64,000 nt of DNA from Zantedeschia hybrid cultivar. Taxonomy: Eukaryota; Streptophyta; Magnoliopsida; Alismatales; Araceae. Numbering within the stretch: the stretch's first letter is position 1; each line of letters starts with the position of its first letter. Shown here one piece after another: positions 55,401 through 64,000 of this stretch. Made by a program: the position numbers and the translations under genes. The notes beneath the pieces were generated by a model. That model did not search any database. It was not told the origin of the DNA and was given only the letters and a program-made list of their open reading frames with translations. The stretch is from positions 14,930,501 through 14,994,500 of the forward strand of contig JARZZO010000004.1 of NCBI GenBank assembly GCA_030544215.1, written 5' to 3'.

Positions 55401-57101
55401 AACGAAGACGTGCCGGTAGAGAAAATCGCAGCACTACTAGTTCCTCAGGGGGATCAGCCCTCAATTACATTCCACACATCGGAACTAGCACCGCCAGCCG
55501 CTAGAAGCATGGCTCTGAGCATCACGGTCAATATCTGCAAGAAGGCCGTGGATGCATGCCTGGTTGATACAGGGGCTTCAATTAATGTTTTACCTCCGAA
55601 GACCCTGGAGCTATGCGGTGTGCCCAAGGAGAAATGGCTGCCTAGCCCCATCTCAGTTACGGCATATGACAATTCTACCCGTTCCCCTCTGGGAATGGTT
55701 TATTTAAAGGTGGAGCTAGATCCAGTAAGTCATGCAGAGGTCGAATTTCATATTCTAGAAATCGACCCTTCCATAAATGCCATTCTGGGACGTCCTTATA
55801 TCAAAACTCTTGAGGCGATTCCTTCTACGAATCACCAATGCCTCAAATTCCCTTATAAAGGACGAATTATTAAAGTGACGAGCATGCCGATCCTTGCTGC
55901 TGCTCATACATTGAATATTAAATCTGCTGTTTTACCTGGCCGACAACCTTTTCTGTCGGTATTACAGGTCTACCGTCCAGTGGCTGATCCTTTGAAAGTC
56001 GCTACCATTTCTCCATACCCATTAAATGCTATCAAAAGGGGGAAGTGCATGAGTACCCCAGGATGGAGAATCATGATGAAGAACGGCTACGAGCCTGGGA
56101 AAGGTCTGGGCACACAGTTGCAAGGCAGGACCACTCCTGTTAGAGATCATCGGGCAGTACCTGGAAGCGGTCTGGGCTATAGGCCGAGCAAACTGAAGCA
56201 AGACAGGGTTCAGCAAGAAGATGGTCAAGAAATCTTGGAAACAATGTCTACACCACTGAAAGAAGGCCGAGATCCCTTAACATGGACTCTATATACACAT
56301 TTTGTGAAAGGGCCCATACTTAGTCACGACAACACGGTGGTCATTACTTCCTGTTTTGACTTCCATGACATATATGGGAGGGATTTGGCCAGACATTGTT
56401 CTGAATTACTTACGTACCAATCATTGGAGGCTCTGCGGCCTATGAAGAGGAGGAAATTCCATGACCCCGAATGCGAATGGTACAGGTGGTTCGACCTGAG
56501 GGACCTATACGTAGCACTGAAAAGACTATTTCTGGATCCTGCAGAACCCAAGTGGCCACCGCAGATCGACGAGCTAATTGAGAGCCCTGGCGCAATCTTT
56601 GACAAGCGGATACTGCTATCTGAACAAACTGATGAAGGGGAGCCAGATGACCCCTATGAAGCTGGTTATACAACAGATCTGCTCTGGAGGGGGACATATC
56701 CTTCACATGTCCTAATGCTCCATACTCTTTTTCGCACACTGCTTTTGACCCCGACTTGGTCGCGGGTCATAATTGAAGATATTCCACGGGCCCCGCCCAT
56801 TATGATAACTCTGTCCCCTCGGGGCTTTATTCCACAACCTCCTCTCGACCTAGAGAGGATGTATGATCTGATCTGGGACATATTGCTATATGATCCCCCT
56901 AATCCTCTGGCCTTGGTGCCGCTTCCTCCGTCCGATTCCCCTTCCATTTGTATTCACTCCTGCTTCATGTATAATTCCTCCGATATCCAAAAAAAAACGC
57001 CAATTTTACAACAAATTCTTCCCAAATCATTATCGAGGAAACATCCTACTTGTCTGATTACACCCCATCGCGCGGGTCCGTCGGTCAAGATTCTCTCCTA
57101 G
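52482..57101 (+). CDS. gag-pro: Gag-protease-G-patch polyprotein of a Tat-type gypsy element
   Basis: Intact 1539-residue frame from ATG 52482. Residues about 276-430 form the Gag capsid-like domain (HLKEFMYESSFWQNDKRSLA, then GPALEWFFPL). About 480-560 is Gln-rich. 619-632 is the knuckle C-x2-H-x4-H-x4-C. About 720-890 is proline-rich. The retropepsin domain has its catalytic LVDTGASINV at about 1027-1036 (Asp 1029), then ILGRPY later. A G-patch-like segment starting GWRIMMKNGYEPGKGLGTQL at 1194 follows. Such domains bind RNA and helicases in other proteins. The rest (about 1250-1530) is unrecognised. Products would assemble particles, cut the polyprotein and package RNA. Pol lies in the -1 frame and overlaps the end of this frame. 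Confidence 0.85.
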   Translation: MLLRSGRDLSVAPDAMVNYEGDANAPRDSEYNYESGRDVDASRSSIPIPYRLDGNVRTPLLPPRDQYPDPLPHEYAIPNPDLEGDMNQNDPSSSDPTDLINALGVLASRLDPQQFEAIQSILKGKAPMQPAEPNPVAPPAVPQQPSFPPPYIHQAVEGLHITSRPAGPQLSSSRQPARPQTPAYQNALGHGGSSAGPPLYCPPCPTYSRQQAYQVPPPPPPPQADLTTQTLLAKIKRMDEQFNNLQKMMGVKAVPEISLPSLPVFHLPPSEMPVYRKYNGTGNPFTHLKEFMYESSFWQNDKRSLAFLFRRSLEGPALEWFFPLEPSEVEDYGIVSRKFIQRYQDRVAPSLSITDLIAEKMKPDEEFVSFADRWRGLAEKVKDHLSESEQVKMLISNATPQFKFVLSLNNLTNMAELYERARYCQNAFKDATFSSVFDPHRPSRSPPRKPAVPNSSNTGPTTEGTLSHEQVSTMNNNSPQFVRSQQQYQRPQQQGYRQQQNPQYQQQYQRPQQPNQNQNQQQLQQQPQRQQQYQQPQQQQYQQQQQPQYQPRAPPAYHNVPPPGDYNQQRRPPGPKRAEYPALPESLADIFSALMASNALVLPREKAVWPQNADTSRYCYFHRQPGHTIDTCFQFRDYIHDLNEQGGIDWEEMKKYITALKARRPQQQQQQQQARPPAQAATPPNMGIVQNPLPEHQNQNQVAPILTNSQSEAGRRQQWRIEDSSSLYSTGHVQSTAERLPRRTIHIPRPQPVTITPLPTPTYHSPSPNNPLPLPTFLRPIAPRTPTPPSYTPPQTNNAPLLPSRPLLRVPFPTSPITTTTYPDMPQPSKPLLRVPFPTSPTTYPSTIQPSRPLIRTAPSPPNPTPPPTHQPSAPLTPPDSAVLKVSPGSSTVEEHALRSGRIFNKVFPQSTVRDGPSQPTEEAHNEESAPGTQYDLLKHLDRTPARITVLELIKRSKIHQEALMEYLQKVMVNEDVPVEKIAALLVPQGDQPSITFHTSELAPPAARSMALSITVNICKKAVDACLVDTGASINVLPPKTLELCGVPKEKWLPSPISVTAYDNSTRSPLGMVYLKVELDPVSHAEVEFHILEIDPSINAILGRPYIKTLEAIPSTNHQCLKFPYKGRIIKVTSMPILAAAHTLNIKSAVLPGRQPFLSVLQVYRPVADPLKVATISPYPLNAIKRGKCMSTPGWRIMMKNGYEPGKGLGTQLQGRTTPVRDHRAVPGSGLGYRPSKLKQDRVQQEDGQEILETMSTPLKEGRDPLTWTLYTHFVKGPILSHDNTVVITSCFDFHDIYGRDLARHCSELLTYQSLEALRPMKRRKFHDPECEWYRWFDLRDLYVALKRLFLDPAEPKWPPQIDELIESPGAIFDKRILLSEQTDEGEPDDPYEAGYTTDLLWRGTYPSHVLMLHTLFRTLLLTPTWSRVIIEDIPRAPPIMITLSPRGFIPQPPLDLERMYDLIWDILLYDPPNPLALVPLPPSDSPSICIHSCFMYNSSDIQKKTPILQQILPKSLSRKHPTCLITPHRAGPSVKILS

Positions 57102-60100
57102 ATCTACTCTGTTCCTCCCCACGGGAGGATTCCCCTGTATTTCCACTTGTATCTCAGGATTTTCATCCTGCTTCATCTTCCTTAGGTTATGATAGGCAGT
57201 TTAGTGAAGTCAGGAAGTCTAGTTTTAGGCAGTTTAGGAAGTCTAGGAAGCCTAAGGGTAGGCAAATTCCAGAAAGATACCTCCAGGACTTAGCTAATAA
57301 GTGTTCCTTTTGCTCTTTAATCCCTCAGCTTTTAGAAGATCCAATTCAGATGCCAGAAGATTGTACAGATGATGAGTCAGTCAATGATGGGTACGGGGTA
57401 TATGAGTTAGTGCATGAAAAGGACCCCATTGTTGAAGATGAAGAAGATGATGAGGACGCAGCTGAGGCATATGCCAGTGGAGTGAAGAGATTTGATGAAC
57501 CTTCAGCTGCCGTAGAAGAGCCCACCAATGAAATAAACTTAGGGACTGAAGACGAACCTAAGGTTGTCCTCGTCAGTAAAAATCTTTCTACAGAGGATGA
57601 GAAGGCAATGGTACAAGTGTTTAAGGATTATAAGGACACTTTCGCCTGGAGTTACGAGGATATGCCGGGGTTAGACTCATCTTCAGTTGAACACAGGTTA
57701 ACATTAAAGGATGGAGCTAATCCGGTCAAGCAGAAATTAAGGCGATTCCACCCACAAATGGCTCTAAAGATGAAAGAAGAGGTCGACAAATTACACAAAG
57801 CCAAATTCATTAGAGTCGTCCTTTATCCACAATGGGTGGCCAATATAGTCCCGGTTATGAAAAAGGACGGGAAGGTCAGAATTTGCATTGACTTCCGCGA
57901 TCTGAACCGGGCGTGTCCTAAAGATGATTTTCCATTGCCTCATATTGATGTACTCATCGATAACACTGCTGGCTATGAGACGTTATCATTTATGGATGGA
58001 TTTTCAGGATACAACCAGATTAAGCTGGCAGAAGAGGATCAAGAGAAGACTTCATTCACTACACCTTGGGGAACATATTGTTATGTCGTCATGCCATTTG
58101 GATTAAAGAACGCTGGAGCCACTTATCAAAGGGCTATGATGGCAATATTTCATGACATGATGCATATAGATCTGGAAGTGTATGTGGATGACTTATTGGT
58201 TAAGTCTAAAACGAAGGCTGAGCATGCCAAAGTTTTGGCAAGGGTATTAGAGAGATCGAGAGAGTATCAGTTGAAGATGAACCCCCAGAAATGTGTATTC
58301 GGGGTATCTTCAGGGAAATTGCTTGGATTCATTGTCAGCAAACGGGGAATTGAGATCGATCCCAACAAGGCGAAGGCTATCAGAGAAATGCCACCTCCCA
58401 AAAACTTGAAAGAGTTAAGATGATTAATCAGGAGGTTACAATTTATTCGCCGTTTTGTCTCCCAGCACTCACAAAGGTGTAAGCCGTTTTACGAACTTAT
58501 CAAGCCAGGAGTCAAATTCGATTGGGACGATAAGTGTCAGGAGGCATTTGATGGATTAAAGGACTATTTGGCAAGTCCTCCTGTTTTGAGACCACCATCT
58601 CCAAGCAAACCATTGATACTTTATATTTCTGTCCTGGATGATGCAGTGGGGGCTGTCCTAGCACAAGAAGATGAAGAAGGAAAGGAGAGGGCAGCCTACT
58701 ATCTCTCTAAACTTCTCAACCCCGCTGAACAGAGATATACGGCGATGGAGAAAACATGTGCAACATTGGTCTGGGTTGTGCAGAAATTGAAGCATTATTT
58801 TTTGGCCCACGAAGTCCATCTCATCGCTAGGATGAATCCAATCAAGTTCCTTCTGGAGAAATCTGTTCTTACTGATAGGTTAGCGCGATGGCAAAGCTTT
58901 CTATCTCAATTCGATATTATTTACATTCAACAGAAAGCGATCAAGGGCTATGCCATAGCAGAACATCTCGCTCATCATCCCCTTCCTCGATTTGATCCAG
59001 TACGATCAGAGTTTCCGGATGAGGAACTGATGTCCGTAAATCAAATCAGAGATGATATGTGGACTCTGCATTTTGACGGAGCTCTGAATTCTCATGGAAA
59101 GGGTATCGGAATTGTTCTGTTATCACCTGAAGGTGTCACCATTCCACGAGCCTTTCAGCTTGACTTTCCAGTCACCAACAACATAGCTGAATACGAGGCA
59201 CTTCTTGCTGGTCTCGAGGCTGCTCATTTCCATGGTGCAACCAAACTCAGGATTGTAGGTGATAGCCAATTGATTCTTCGCCAAGTGCTGACCAAGTATC
59301 GAACTCTTGATCCCAAGCTTAAGCCATATCAATAACTTACTTCTGCTTATTCAAAGCTTTTCACAAAATTGATCTTTGTCTATGTCCCTAGAAATCAAAA
59401 CATCCTAGCTGACGCTCTAGCTTCACTTGCATCTTCCCTTCATTTTCCTATCAGCAAGCAATCTGAATCAATCATAGTTCATAGGCGTCTTTCACCTGCC
59501 GTGAAAGATCCTTCATTTCTTAGAACTAAGGAGAAGTTGCTGAAGAAATTCAAAGATGGAAGTATTGTGGAGAAAAGAGAAATCATGTTGATGGAGCTGT
59601 TAGAAGAGATGGATGATGAATAGAAGCCATGGTATTATGAAATTGCAAAATATTGTGAAGATCAATCGTATCCTGAAGAAGCTACAACTGAGGAAAAGAG
59701 AGCTATCAGGAGAGTTGCTCGACGATACACCTTAGTTGGGGGAGCATTATATAAGAGAGGTTTTGATGGAGTTCTTTTGAGATGTTTAGACGAAGATGAG
59801 CTTTGGAAGGTTATGGAAGGAGCTCATAGTGGAGTTTGTGGTGGCCATGTCAATGGACAGATGCTAGCAAAGAAGATCCTTAGACAAGGATTTTATTGGC
59901 CAACCATGGAAGAAGATTGTGTAGGATATGTCCGTAGGTGTGCTAAGTGTCAACTTCACGCCGACAAAATTCATTCTCCTGCATCTTCACTCCATCCTGT
60001 TTCTTCCCCATGGCCTTTCTCCATGTGGGCTTTCGACATTATTGGACCTCTTGGTAACCCAGATTCCGGCATCAAGCAAAAATCTTTCATTCTCACGGCA

Positions 60101-60890
60101 ACGGAATACTTCACCAAGTGGGCAGAAGCTGAAGCATACGTGGAGATTAAAGCATCAACCGTCTGCAAATTCATCATGAAGAACATCATCACAAGATTCG
60201 GAATTCCAAGTACCATCGTCACCGACAACGGACCGCAGTTCGTGTCACAGGAATTGAAGGACCTCTGCAACAGGTACAAAATTGCATTGCATCATTCATC
60301 TTCTTATTATCCGCAAGGCAATGGCCAAGCAGAGGCAACTAATAAGACTTTGATAAAAATTATCAAAAAGACGTGTAAATCTAACAAATTCGCAGACTGG
60401 CCAGAAAAATTGGTTGAGGCTCTATGGGCCTACCGAACTTCAATCCGCACGCCCACTGGGCAAACTCCTTATTCCTTAACATTTGGAATGGAGGCAGTAG
60501 TTCCATATGAGATCCTTATACCGTCATTAAGAGTACAATTGAACAAGGAATTTTCTATTGATGAACATCGTTCAGCACTTCTTGCTCAATTGGAACTTTT
60601 AGACGAGAGAAGATGGTCAGCTGCTAATCATGCAAAAGCTTATCAAAACAGATTAGCACGTTTTTATCAAAAGAAAGTCATTGAACGAAAGTTCAAAGTC
60701 GGTGAGATGGTTGTTAAAAGAAATTTTTGTAAAACCTGGTGGTCCGCGTTCTAAGCTCCAACCCAACTGGGAAGGACCTTATGTTGTATCACACGCTTAT
60801 CCTGGTAATGCTTATCGTTTGGTTAATGCAGAAGGAGAAGAGCTAAATCATCCATGGAATGGTTTACATCTTAAGAAATACTACCCTTAG
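56975..60890 (+). pseudogene. pol: Pol of the Tat-type element: RT, RNase H twice, integrase (broken)
   Basis: One reading frame, -1 relative to gag-pro, opens at 56975. RT: VRICIDFRDLNRACPKDDFP, SFMDGFSGYNQI, and YVDD at 58181-58192, all intact. RNase H 1: about 58600-58990 (ILYISVLDDAVGAVLAQ, YTAMEKTCATLVW). Second RNase H: 59050-59335 (LHFDGALNSHGKGIGIVLL, NIAEYEALLAGLEAA). Integrase: zinc region with His from 59825, then FDIIGPLG, TDNGPQF and QAEATNK carrying the D, D, E residues, then a C-terminal domain. The frame is interrupted by stops at 58421, 59333 and 59621 and by a one-base frameshift near 60725 in the integrase C-terminus. Normal ends of the domains are present, so damage is point-like rather than by deletion. 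Not a working gene as it stands. Confidence 0.9.
56989..56997 (+). promoter_or_regulatory. Candidate -1 frameshift site between gag-pro and pol
   Basis: Nine A in a row. Read in the gag-pro frame this gives A-AAA-AAA, a classic -1 slippery heptamer, followed by codon ACG. A -1 slip here enters the pol frame, which is open from 56975. Alternatively the ancestral run had one A fewer or more and the overlap is a plain indel. Confidence 0.4.
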
Positions 60891-61639
60891 GTTAAAGAGT
60901 CGATCAGTATGGTACAAAGACCAGTGGAATCAGAAAATTTATAAACTCAAATTTCTTTGTTAGTCTGAATAATTTAACTTCAAACCCATTACTGCACACA
61001 CTGACACGTTTGATTCGTGAATAACAAGAGATGCCAAGTCCTAAAGAATATCAAAAGCTTGACTAAGAGTGTAAAGTACAAATCATTCCTTTTAAAATAA
61101 AATTCTGTTTTACACTCGGCCCATGATGTCGGAACGAGGCTTAGAATAGACTACCAAGAATACCCGCCATCTTAGTAGGAGGCCGTCATAAAAAAATGGG
61201 GGAGATCCGTTCCAAAGCAAAGCAAAGAAAGAAAAGAATGAAAAAAGAAAAAAAAGGGAAAAATAAAAAGGCCAATACACTACAAACGTCACATCAAGAC
61301 CATGAAATGAAACAAAAAGGAACGCAAGGTCGATAAATACCCCGGAAAGAAAATGACCGAACCCCAACAGATATTAGGGTTGGAAAGGGACATCTTTTTA
61401 GGTCTCCGGAACCTTCTCATGGGCTTTCTAAATCTATTCTTCTTCTCTTTCTAAAGAGGTGTACTTCAAGCTTAAAGAATGGCTTAGATTGACTAAGGGT
61501 CGAATCATCAAATGGGATCACGAATGGAAACACAAGTTCAAACACGATGGGTTTTAAGTTGAGTTGTTAAAGAACAATTTGGAAATTAAGTTAATAAATG
61601 AATATGATCTTTTGATCTAAGTACCATACTGGTCTTTTA

Positions 61640-61800
61640 GTCAAAAATTCAAAAAAAATGTATATGCCAAAATTAAAAAAAAAAATGTATATGTCAAAAT
61701 TCAAAAAAAAAAATTGCATAGTCAAAAATTCAAAAAAAAATATACATATTTCAAAAAAAAAAAAGAACAAAAAAAATGTACAAAATCTAAAAAAATACAT
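61640..61800. repeat. A-rich degenerate tandem repeat
   Basis: Four to five irregular units of A-runs followed by TGTATATG-CAAAATTC, in the 3' non-coding region of the gypsy element. Confidence 0.7.
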
Positions 61801-62204
61801 ATTTCAAAAACCCAAACAAAAATGAATATTTCAAAACCATAAAAAATATTTCAATTAGCATTTGCTTGTTGCATTTAATGTGTTTCACTTCTTTTATTTT
61901 TCAGTGAGCATATGTTTGCTTGCATGTTGCATTTTGCTTAAGTCTGATTATTCTTATTACCTTTGTTAATAAAGGCTATGCCCCTTGACCATTTATTCAA
62001 GGAAAAGATTAATTGACCATTTATTTGGTCAGGCAAGGGGCTAAGCCTAAATAGATACTTAACCTGTTTGTTAAGTGTTGTACAGGATGCAAGATAAGTA
62101 CAAGAACACGAGATTGGAGCCCAAAAGTTTCATGTATATATCAAAAGTGTTTTGTACATGATACATGAAAGGAAAAGAAGTACAAAAGCCCTCAAGGCTG
62201 GCTC

Positions 62205-62390
62205 TCCCCTCCGCCCTCATCCAACTGGCTCTGGGCCTCATCCTGGGCATCTGGCGGTGGAGCTCTAGGAGGTGGAGGCGGTCCCATCACACTTGGCCCT
62301 GCCTGGCCAGATGATATGGCTATGCTGGCGAAAATTCAAGGAAGCCTGAGCAAAGCTGGAAATATCGAGAAAATCCCATTGTGGAATTCA
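62205..62390 (-). pseudogene. Remnant of an antisense ORF C-terminus
   Basis: A GC-rich island on the minus strand encodes a proline-rich then acidic tail: SSGQAGPSVMGPPPPPRAPP, then PDAQDEAQSQLDEGGGESQP before a stop near 62205. Upstream, after a one-base shift, it is preceded by FLDISSFAQASLNF. Tat-group elements often carry an antisense ORF in this place; a fuller one is at 22.1-24.2 kb in the other element. Sequence is too short for a domain call. Confidence 0.35.
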
Positions 62391-63286
62391 AGTCCCGACC
62401 GTGGCTAAAAGGACGGTTATTTCTATCCTTGTACTCTATTTCATGTAATTATTGTGCATTTGCATTACTATATGATAAGTATTTATTAGATTATATCAAG
62501 GACCTTGTGGTTTTGATGAAACTGGAATTTGAGTTCCCCGTCAACAAAAACAGTGATAATTCCAGAGGATTCTTAATCGCACGGATAGGCCGTTGGATTG
62601 TTAATTAGTGAGGACGATGGTTCTACTTTTGTGAAACGGTGCGTGGATACACGAGCTTCGGCTTAGCACTGAATTACAAGAATTGGTATCTTGACTCATT
62701 AATGACAATTTAACAATATTATCCTTGATTAATTTGTATTTTATTTGACTTTATATTTTTCTTTTAGCCCAGCGTGCATCATGTAGGACTTTGAAATCAT
62801 TGTAATAAGGATTAATTACTGATTAAATTTCAGACCATTAATCAAATAATTTCCAACATGATATGAAATATTCCATTCTGAATTGAGTATCTTGACTATC
62901 TTTGAGGTTCGCTTGAAGATATCCTTGGAATTCTATCCTTGATTGGATTCTTTATCCAATATTCTTGTTTTCTTTTTAAGATCCATCATGGCTGTAGCAC
63001 GTCCACATTAGCTGGCAAACGCTCCCCATGATGAAACCTGCAGTGTCTATGACCTGGGGTACTTCCCACTCCGAGGAGGTTGATCGACTTTATTTTATTT
63101 CCTTGTCTACTTCATCCAGACATGATTGATTCCATTGATTTCCTTGAGCTATCTTCGTTGATAATTTTGAGAAAAATTCCAGTCATGTGATGTTAAGAGC
63201 GTGTCTCATCACACCTTGGCATCACCTTTTCAGTACATTCCATTCTATTTCACTTCCTTGCAAAGACAATGCCAAGGTGAGGCAGC

Positions 63287-64000
63287 TGTAGACACGCTAA
63301 TTTTGACGTCATTTCGAGTAAATTTCATATCATATAATAATGCCTCGAAATGGTCTGATAATTAATCATTAATTAATTTTTATTAATCTTTTTAAGTGTC
63401 GGGTTTAACAGATGTGTTTAAGTTAATCAATTGAATTGATTTTAGCTCAAATTTGAGTTAAAATATGAAGAATTCTAAAAGACGTCGACCCACGTGGACG
63501 CCATTTAGAGTTTATTCCTGTTTTAACGTTTAAATTTGAATTTTAATTAATTAATTAATTAACTAAAAGGCGTCTGGACATGTCGACGCGTTTTAGGTTT
63601 CCTAAATGGTTTTAACTTCCTCTCCGGATGTTTATCCTTATCTTAATTAGTCTAAAAGACGTCTACATAGATGGACGCATTTTACCTAATAAAGATAAAG
63701 ATAAGTTTTCCCGGATATTTATCCTTATCTTAATTAATCTGAAAGGCGTCAGCCAAGGTGGACGCGTTTTAGATAATTACAGATAAAGATGAATTAATTA
63801 GTATTTATCTGTCGGTTAAGATGGATAAATTCGGAGTTTTTCAAATGTTAATCGCGAACGCAAGAAATGCCTATAAATACCCTGCATGTTGAAGAGTAAA
63901 AAAAAAAGGAGAGAAGAGAATTGAGTTGAGTTGAGCCATAGCGTTATAGCGAGTTGAAGATTGAAGCAACGTCGTAACGCCGGAGCGCTGCCATTTCCAG
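63287..64000 (+). repeat. 3' LTR (cut by the window end)
   Basis: Begins TGTAGACACGCTAA and aligns with 50129-50841 with six substitutions and one extra A in the A-run near 63900. It includes the four N10-spaced inverted motifs (63474-63509, 63563-63596, 63651-63684, 63739-63772) and the TATA box (63872). The end and target duplication are outside the window. Confidence 0.95.

Larger units (their letters stand above)
60891..63286 (+). other. 3' non-coding part of the Tat-type element
   Basis: 2.4 kb between pol and the 3' LTR. Holds an A-rich run of short AAAAAATGTATATG-like repeats (61640-61800), a GC-rich patch with an antisense frame (62210-62390) and just before the LTR a modest purine-rich run AAGGTGAGGCAGC (63274-63286), the probable polypurine primer. 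Otherwise AT-rich, without a plus-strand gene that I can support. The 75-codon plus frame at 62381-62608 has no recognisable domain. Confidence 0.55.
50129..64000 (+). mobile_element. Young Tat-type Ty3/gypsy element, continuing past the window
   Basis: A 13.9-kb stretch bounded on the left by the start of an LTR (TGTAGACACGCTAA at 50129) and holding the start of the second LTR at 63287. Between are a leader, a gag-protease frame, pol and a 2.4-kb 3' non-coding part. Two RNase H domains, the second just before integrase, and a Gag knuckle with a C-H-H-C pattern point to the Tat group; this is from knowledge of the family. The two LTRs differ by six substitutions and one A-run length in the first 712 bp. 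It is inserted in a copia RT. The preceding five bases are ATATC, so the expected target duplication after the right LTR is outside the window. Confidence 0.9.

Noticed and set aside
57924..58106. Plus-strand frame within RT in another phase
   Set aside because: Shadow of the RT frame, which carries all the expected motifs.
50129..64000. Endogenous pararetrovirus
   Set aside because: The element has LTRs, a DDE integrase and a TG...CA style end, which mark an LTR retrotransposon, and no movement-protein signature.

Overview
This is nuclear DNA from a flowering plant. The evidence is two intron-containing plant genes (a coiled-coil-type NLR immune receptor and an SYP2-family syntaxin) set in deeply nested LTR retrotransposons, hAT and other inverted-repeat elements, and AT-rich filler. 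No prokaryotic operon, CRISPR array, rRNA or intact tRNA gene was seen. The species cannot be fixed from sequence alone.

Layout. 1-9.6 kb: layered retrotransposon debris. It holds three stretches of one Ty1/copia LTR family (one pair inverted at 965), a minus-strand Athila-like gag-protease remnant (6.1-8.3 kb) interrupted by a copia LTR, a GA-rich tract and a tRNA-derived fragment. 9.6-21.5 kb: gene-free AT-rich DNA with a CACTA-like end, a 1.1-kb direct duplication flanking a chromovirus integrase remnant, a 571-bp hAT element, two long foldback repeats, a 395-bp MITE and a Tat-type integrase scrap. 21.5-30.8 kb: a decayed minus-strand Ty3/gypsy Tat-type element with an antisense ORF, integrase, RT, a tandemly duplicated gag-protease block and a triplicated LTR segment.

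31.1-35.2 kb: the NLR gene (+), with an apparently missing N-terminal coiled coil and two small 3' exons. 35.8-40.5 kb: a 5'-truncated copia element of Sirevirus-like design (RT-RNase H, env-like region, LTR). 41.7-42.7 kb: a non-autonomous hAT element with a perfect 8-bp target duplication. 43.0-47.3 kb: a seven-exon SYP2 syntaxin gene (+) that reads through to a C-terminal membrane anchor.

48.0-50.1 kb: the 3' LTR and an RT fragment of a minus-strand copia element. Its RT is split by the insertion of a large, young Ty3/gypsy Tat-type element (50.1 kb to beyond the window end). That element has a long intact gag-protease-G-patch frame, but a pol broken by three stops and one frameshift.

The most unusual signal is in this last element: seven copies of a bipartite inverted motif, RCGTC-N10-GACGC, always with a 10-nt spacer. 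Four lie in the LTR at about 88-bp spacing and three in the leader. The copia element at 37.2-39.6 kb carries a second, different family of paired motifs about 22 bp apart.
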